Below the pieces are notes generated by a model, which saw only the letters and a program-made list of their open reading frames with translations, was not told where the DNA came from and did no database searches. Source: Steroidobacter gossypii (GTDB lineage Bacteria; Pseudomonadota; Gammaproteobacteria; Steroidobacterales; Steroidobacteraceae). From it: 64,000 nt of DNA. The translations under genes and the position numbers were made by a program. How positions within the stretch are numbered: position 1 is the stretch's first letter; the number at the start of each line of letters is the position of its first letter. The stretch is from contig NZ_JAEVLS010000005.1 of NCBI RefSeq assembly GCF_016801985.1, positions 310,001 to 374,000 of the forward strand, written 5' to 3'. This document shows positions 60,361 to 64,000 of the stretch, piece by piece.

Positions 60361-61293
60361 ATGCGCGTGCAAACTGCCTCTTTGCCTGCTGCCAGCAACT
60401 TCCCTAAGAGCGCTCTCAAGCTGGCGCTGCTGGCGGGCGCAATGTCGGCGGCGGCACTGATCGGCAGTCAACGCGCCGAGGCCGACTCGGCCCTGTGCGG
60501 CACCGGCGCCAAATGCGGCCCGCATCTTTCCTCGCCCGCGTCGGATCAGCACTTCTTCCGCTTCTCCATAGCGCACGACCAGGCCGCTCAACACGAAATG
60601 TCGTTGCGTCGGACTGAAGTGTCGCCCAAGGACTATCCTTCGTTCAGCGGCGTCGGCGTGATCTCCTGTAACGTCGGCGGCAAGCAGCGCACCTCGACCG
60701 CGTTCCTGGTCGGCGCTTTCGATCTCGGTGTCACGGTGGCCCACACCTTCCAACGGACCTCCAGCGGCGAGGAGCCCACCGACTGCACCTACAACAGTCT
60801 CGACTCGCTCGGCCAGGTGCGTGAGCGCATCCCGGTGTCGTATGTGAAATCGCAGTGGGATGAAGCGGGCGCGGCCGGTCAGCTCAGCAAGGACCTGGCC
60901 GTGGTGCGTCTGAGCAAGCCTTCGCGATACGCGCAGCGGACGCTGCCACTGGGCCGCTTCTCGGGCGCCGCTGTGTCGGCCATGCTGGTCGGTTACAAGA
61001 GCGACATCGACTCCGACAGCGTCAAACGGAAGGCGCGCGGCATGGTGTATGAGCGAGATGCGAACGGCATCGTCAGCGCCAGCGCAGGCGGCTTCACTCA
61101 CGACATGGACTCGCGAGACATCGCGCCTGGCGCCCCGGTAATCGACGAGTCCACCGGTGTGATCATCGGCATTCACGCGCACTCGGCGCGCAACACCATG
61201 ATCACCATGAACGACTGGCTGGAGTCGACTCTGCGCAGCGAAATGAAACAGCCGAGCGAGCCTGAACAGCAGCGAGAAGCGCGCGCAAACTAA
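60361..61293 (+). CDS. Trypsin-fold exported protein lacking the catalytic Ser
   Basis: 310 residues from ATG 60361. A signal peptide of about 40 residues ends near SQRAEADS. The S1 fold shows the His motif (TAFLVG, then VTVAHTF) and the Asp motif SKDLAVVRLSKP. Where GDSGGP is expected the chain reads DIAPGAPVIDESTGVIIGIHAH, with the serine and glycine missing, so proteolysis is unlikely. Four Cys, two near the N-terminus (LCGTGAKCG) and two later, may make disulfides. Pseudo-proteases often act as ligand-binding or regulatory proteins. The gene has its own terminator. Confidence 0.8.
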   Translation: MRVQTASLPAASNFPKSALKLALLAGAMSAAALIGSQRAEADSALCGTGAKCGPHLSSPASDQHFFRFSIAHDQAAQHEMSLRRTEVSPKDYPSFSGVGVISCNVGGKQRTSTAFLVGAFDLGVTVAHTFQRTSSGEEPTDCTYNSLDSLGQVRERIPVSYVKSQWDEAGAAGQLSKDLAVVRLSKPSRYAQRTLPLGRFSGAAVSAMLVGYKSDIDSDSVKRKARGMVYERDANGIVSASAGGFTHDMDSRDIAPGAPVIDESTGVIIGIHAHSARNTMITMNDWLESTLRSEMKQPSEPEQQREARAN

Positions 61294-61314
61294 TCACCGC
61301 TTCAACCTTTTGCC

Positions 61315-61345
61315 GGGGCGCCGCGCGAATTCTCGTGGGCGCCCC
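61315..61345 (+). terminator. Intrinsic terminator
   Basis: GGGGCGCC (61315-61322) and GGCGCCCC (61338-61345) form an 8-bp stem, followed by TTTTT. It ends the protease-fold gene. Confidence 0.85.
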
Positions 61346-61479
61346 TTTTTATTTCCGGCAGCGCCGCAGGATCGGAAGTGACGCCGGATGGCGACGGGAA
61401 CCGACCGTGTAGTCCTTTCGTTTAAGCTTTGTCCTACACACTGCGCGTGATTGTCGGCGCAGAACGACAGGAGAGATCA

Positions 61480-62013
61480 ATGAACAAATCGTTGGTGACA
61501 GGTCTGGTCATCGGCGCGGCGGTCGTAACGACCGGTGCGGCAGTTGCCAATCTGGATATCTTCGATCGCAGCCCGAAGTTTGCCGAAGTGCTCAAAGTGG
61601 ACGCCGTGAAAGAAACGTTTCGCACTCCGCGGGAGGTTTGCAGCGATCACGTCGTCACGCATACCGCGCCGGTCAAGGACGAGAAGCGCATTGCTGGCAC
61701 CGTCATCGGTGCGGTAGTCGGCGGCGTGCTCGGCAATCAGGTCGGCGATGGCAGCGGGCGGAAGATCGCGACCGCCGCTGGCGCCGCAGCGGGCGGCTAT
61801 GCCGGAAACAAGGTCCAGCAGCGTATGCAGAACGGGAACACGTACACCACCACCGAAAAACGTTGTGAGACTGTGTACGACAGCAACGAAAAGATTGTCG
61901 GCTACGATGTGCGCTATCGCTTAGGCGATCGGGAAGACACCATCCGTATGGACCGCGACCCGGGACCGCGTATCCCGGTGGAAAACGGACAGTTGCAACT
62001 GGCGGCGAACTAA
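61480..62013 (+). CDS. Glycine-zipper 2TM-domain envelope protein
   Basis: 177 residues from ATG 61480, with GGAGA 7 bases upstream. A signal peptide or anchor covers residues 1-24 (VTGLVIGAAVVTTGAAVA). A glycine zipper (IAGTVIGAVVGGVLGNQVGDGSGRKIATAAGAAAGGYAGN) lies about 69-108. It is followed by a small domain with KRCETVYDSNEKIVGYDVRYRLG. Rickettsia 17-kDa-antigen-like proteins of this type sit in the envelope; their function is not settled. It appears monocistronic. Confidence 0.83.
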   Translation: MNKSLVTGLVIGAAVVTTGAAVANLDIFDRSPKFAEVLKVDAVKETFRTPREVCSDHVVTHTAPVKDEKRIAGTVIGAVVGGVLGNQVGDGSGRKIATAAGAAAGGYAGNKVQQRMQNGNTYTTTEKRCETVYDSNEKIVGYDVRYRLGDREDTIRMDRDPGPRIPVENGQLQLAAN

Positions 62014-62140
62014 AGCCGTTCCAGGACGTTTATTTATCGGCGTTGGCGGTAGGCGGAACGAATGGCAGGTGAGAGTATAAAGAGGAGATCCTTTCCTCCC
62101 ACCTCTTAACCGGTCGTTCCACCGTCTCACCGCTGACCCC

Positions 62141-62881
62141 ATGACCCAGCTCACCGAGTTGTTTCGCGCCAGCGAGCGCATTCTCGTCTTCAGCGGTGCG
62201 GGCATCAGCACCGAATCCGGCATCCCCGACTTCCGCAGCCCGGGCGGCGTGTGGAGCAAGATGCAACCCATCTATTTCCAGGACTTCGTCGCTTCCGAAT
62301 CGGTGCGACGTGAAGCCTGGCGTCGACGCTTCAGCAATGCCGATGGCTGGGTCGGCGCCAGGCCCAATCGCGGCCACTACGCCGTCGCCGAGCTGATTCG
62401 ATCCGGTCGCGCCCGGGCGGTGGTAACGCAAAATGTCGACAACCTGCATCAAGAGTCTGGCGTGCCCGAAGAGCAAGTCATCGAACTGCACGGCAATTCG
62501 ACGTACGCCAAATGTTTGAAGTGCCAGACTCGCCTTGAGCTGGTCGACATCGAACGCGAGTTTCAGGAGTCCGGCACGGTGGGGCCGTGCAAGCATTGCG
62601 GCGGCATCGTCAAGTCCGCCACCATTTCCTTCGGCCAGCAGATGCCCGAGCTGCCCATGCGGCGCGCGCACGCGGAAACCCAGGCGTGCGATTTGTTCCT
62701 TGTGCTGGGCTCCTCGCTGTCCGTCTTCCCGGCCGCCGACTTCCCGGTCCGCGCCAAACAACGGGGCGCCACTCTCGTCATCATCAACCGCGACCCCACG
62801 CCGCTGGACGGCATCGCCGACCTCGTCATCCACGACGGGATCGGCGACACCATGGAAGCCGCCCTGGCGGACCTGCGCTGA
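62141..62881 (+). CDS. Sir2-family NAD-dependent protein deacylase
   Basis: 246 residues, the typical bacterial length. NAD binding: FSGAGISTESGIPDFRS and TQNVDNLHQ, with the catalytic His in ELHGNS. The zinc module has two CxxC pairs (CLKC, then CKHC). LGSSLSVFPAADFP completes the Rossmann side. It removes acetyl, or longer acyl, groups from Lys, giving nicotinamide and O-acyl-ADP-ribose. No Tyr-x-x-Arg desuccinylase pair is evident. There is no Shine-Dalgarno before the ATG. It is convergent with the amidohydrolase gene with no spacer. Confidence 0.93.
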   Translation: MTQLTELFRASERILVFSGAGISTESGIPDFRSPGGVWSKMQPIYFQDFVASESVRREAWRRRFSNADGWVGARPNRGHYAVAELIRSGRARAVVTQNVDNLHQESGVPEEQVIELHGNSTYAKCLKCQTRLELVDIEREFQESGTVGPCKHCGGIVKSATISFGQQMPELPMRRAHAETQACDLFLVLGSSLSVFPAADFPVRAKQRGATLVIINRDPTPLDGIADLVIHDGIGDTMEAALADLR

Positions 62882-64000
62882 CTACTTCGCGCCCTGCAGA
62901 TAATCCACCGCGACTGACGCCAGGGCGCGGGTGGCGAAGCTGAGGCTGGGCTCGTCGATGTAGAACAACGGCGAGTGGTTGCTGGGAGCGGCTAGGGCGT
63001 CCTGGCCGGGAGGGGTGACGCCGACGTAGAAGAACACGCTGGGAATCATGTCGGCGTAATAAGCGAAATCTTCCGAGCCGGTGATCAACGGCAGCACCAC
63101 CACGCGGTCGTCGCCAGCAACGCGCTTCAGCGACGGCAGCACGCGCTGCGTGAGCTGCGGGTTGTTCATCACCACCGGATTGTTGCCGGGGCTGAACGCA
63201 ACCTTGGCCTGCGCGCCGCTGGAAGCAGCCACGCTGGTCGCGGTGTGCTCGATGCGCTTCATGATGTCGGCGCGCATGTCCTTGTCGAACGTGCGCAACG
63301 TGCCCAGCATCTCGACCTTATCGGGAATGATGTTGTGACGAACGCCGCCATCGAACTTGCCGATGGTCACCACCGCCGGCAGCTCCGTGATATCGATCTG
63401 ACGGCTGACGATGGTCTGCAACCCCATCACGATCTGCGAAGCCGCGACGATGGGATCCACTCCGGACCACGGCCGCGAACCGTGCGATTGCCGGCCGAGC
63501 ACCTCGATGCGGAACGAATCGGAGGCTGCCATGAAGGGCCCCGAGCGATAGCCCAGCACCCCGCTATTGAGCGTCGAAGTCACATGCAGGCCGAACACTG
63601 CCTCAGGCTTGACCTGGTCGAACACGCCTTCCTTGATCATCAGCGATGCGCCGCCCTGCTCGCCTTCCGGCGCGCCCTCTTCCGCCGGCTGGAAAATGAA
63701 CAGCACCGTGCCCGGCAGATCCTGTTTCATGCCGACCAGCATCTCGGCCACGCCCATCAAGTTGGCGACGTGCGCGTCGTGGCCGCAGGCATGCATGACG
63801 CCAACTTTCTTGCCCAGGAATTCAGTCGTCACGGTCGACTTGAACGGCACGTCCACCTGCTCGGTCACCGGCAGCGCATCCATGTCGGCGCGCAAGGCGA
63901 TCACCGGGCCCGGCTTGCCGCCCTTGAGAACGGCAGTCACACCCGTATGCGCGATGCCGGTGCGCACCGGCAGTCCCAGTTTCTTGAGGTGATCGGCCAC
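62882..64000 (-). CDS. M20-family amidohydrolase (5' end outside window)
   Basis: 372 codons are visible; the frame enters from the right edge, so the N-terminus is missing. The metal site MHACGHDAH and the catalytic pair EEGAPEGEQGG are in place, as are the lid-domain segments GRQSHGSRPWSGVDPI and VRHNIIPDKVEMLGTLRTFD. The C-terminal GSEDFAYYADMIP matches hippurate/IAA-amino-acid hydrolases. It should hydrolyse N-acyl or N-aryl amino acids. The GTG at the edge codes for an internal Val. Its stop is directly next to that of the Sir2 gene. Confidence 0.9.
   Translation of the reverse strand: MADHLKKLGLPVRTGIAHTGVTAVLKGGKPGPVIALRADMDALPVTEQVDVPFKSTVTTEFLGKKVGVMHACGHDAHVANLMGVAEMLVGMKQDLPGTVLFIFQPAEEGAPEGEQGGASLMIKEGVFDQVKPEAVFGLHVTSTLNSGVLGYRSGPFMAASDSFRIEVLGRQSHGSRPWSGVDPIVAASQIVMGLQTIVSRQIDITELPAVVTIGKFDGGVRHNIIPDKVEMLGTLRTFDKDMRADIMKRIEHTATSVAASSGAQAKVAFSPGNNPVVMNNPQLTQRVLPSLKRVAGDDRVVVLPLITGSEDFAYYADMIPSVFFYVGVTPPGQDALAAPSNHSPLFYIDEPSLSFATRALASVAVDYLQGAK

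Overview
The window is GC-rich proteobacterial chromosome from a free-living, aerobic Gram-negative. Outer-membrane proteins, two TonB-dependent receptors, a TonB transducer, GlnE, a PQQ dehydrogenase and several DUF-family outer-membrane proteins suggest a gammaproteobacterium of the Steroidobacteraceae/Xanthomonadales type. That placement is inference from gene content; there is no rRNA here to fix it. I recognised no rRNA, tRNA, CRISPR array or intact insertion sequence.

Layout. 1-2.4 kb: a PP2C phosphatase/Ser-Thr kinase fusion (cut by the left edge) divergent from a NarK-type nitrate transporter. 2.5-7.7 kb: a YbhB protein, a secreted endonuclease/phosphatase-fold protein and a 1218-residue SF1 helicase fused to a PLD nuclease, a possible anti-phage gene of Mokosh type II shape. 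7.8-15.3 kb: a kelch lipoprotein, small exported proteins, a DUF2846 protein, NADP glutamate dehydrogenase and a small beta-barrel. 15.3-19.2 kb: a beta-helix protein, a Gre-like protein, a decayed fragment of a beta-helix paralogue, a decayed RHS fragment and a palindromic repeat. 19.2-23.7 kb: a response regulator, a TonB receptor and a histidine kinase in RstA-receptor-RstB order, with an RstA-box-like site inside the operon. 23.7-26.9 kb: an accessory patch with a broken tyrosine integrase, a TauE/SafE transporter of different composition, an orphan gene and a 3' msrA remnant beside intact msrA. 27-40 kb: a BNR-repeat surface protein with a GlyGly-CTERM-like tail, exported RidA-like and quinone-oxidoreductase-like enzymes, an AraC regulator, a type Vd patatin, a PQQ dehydrogenase with a TonB receptor, and a Uma2 nuclease.

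40.3-53.4 kb is the most distinctive region. Two divergent operons of ten genes encode only exported proteins: a DUF1501 Tat protein, a LamG protein with two haem motifs, a planctomycete-type haem protein, a large HzsA-like propeller lipoprotein with two haem motifs, two small outer-membrane barrels, a TlpA-like thioredoxin, a DUF4266 mini-lipoprotein with a glycine-cysteine tail, and DUF3570 and DUF3187 barrels. A CRP/Vfr-like site lies between the operons. It looks like one envelope redox machine whose substrate is unknown.

53.4-64 kb is mostly housekeeping: polyphosphate:AMP phosphotransferase, agmatine deiminase, a CHCC zinc-finger protein, GlnE, TonB, a trypsin-fold protein lacking its catalytic serine, a glycine-zipper protein, a Sir2 deacylase and an M20 amidohydrolase cut by the right edge. 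GdhA, GlnE and the nitrate transporter tie much of the window to nitrogen assimilation.
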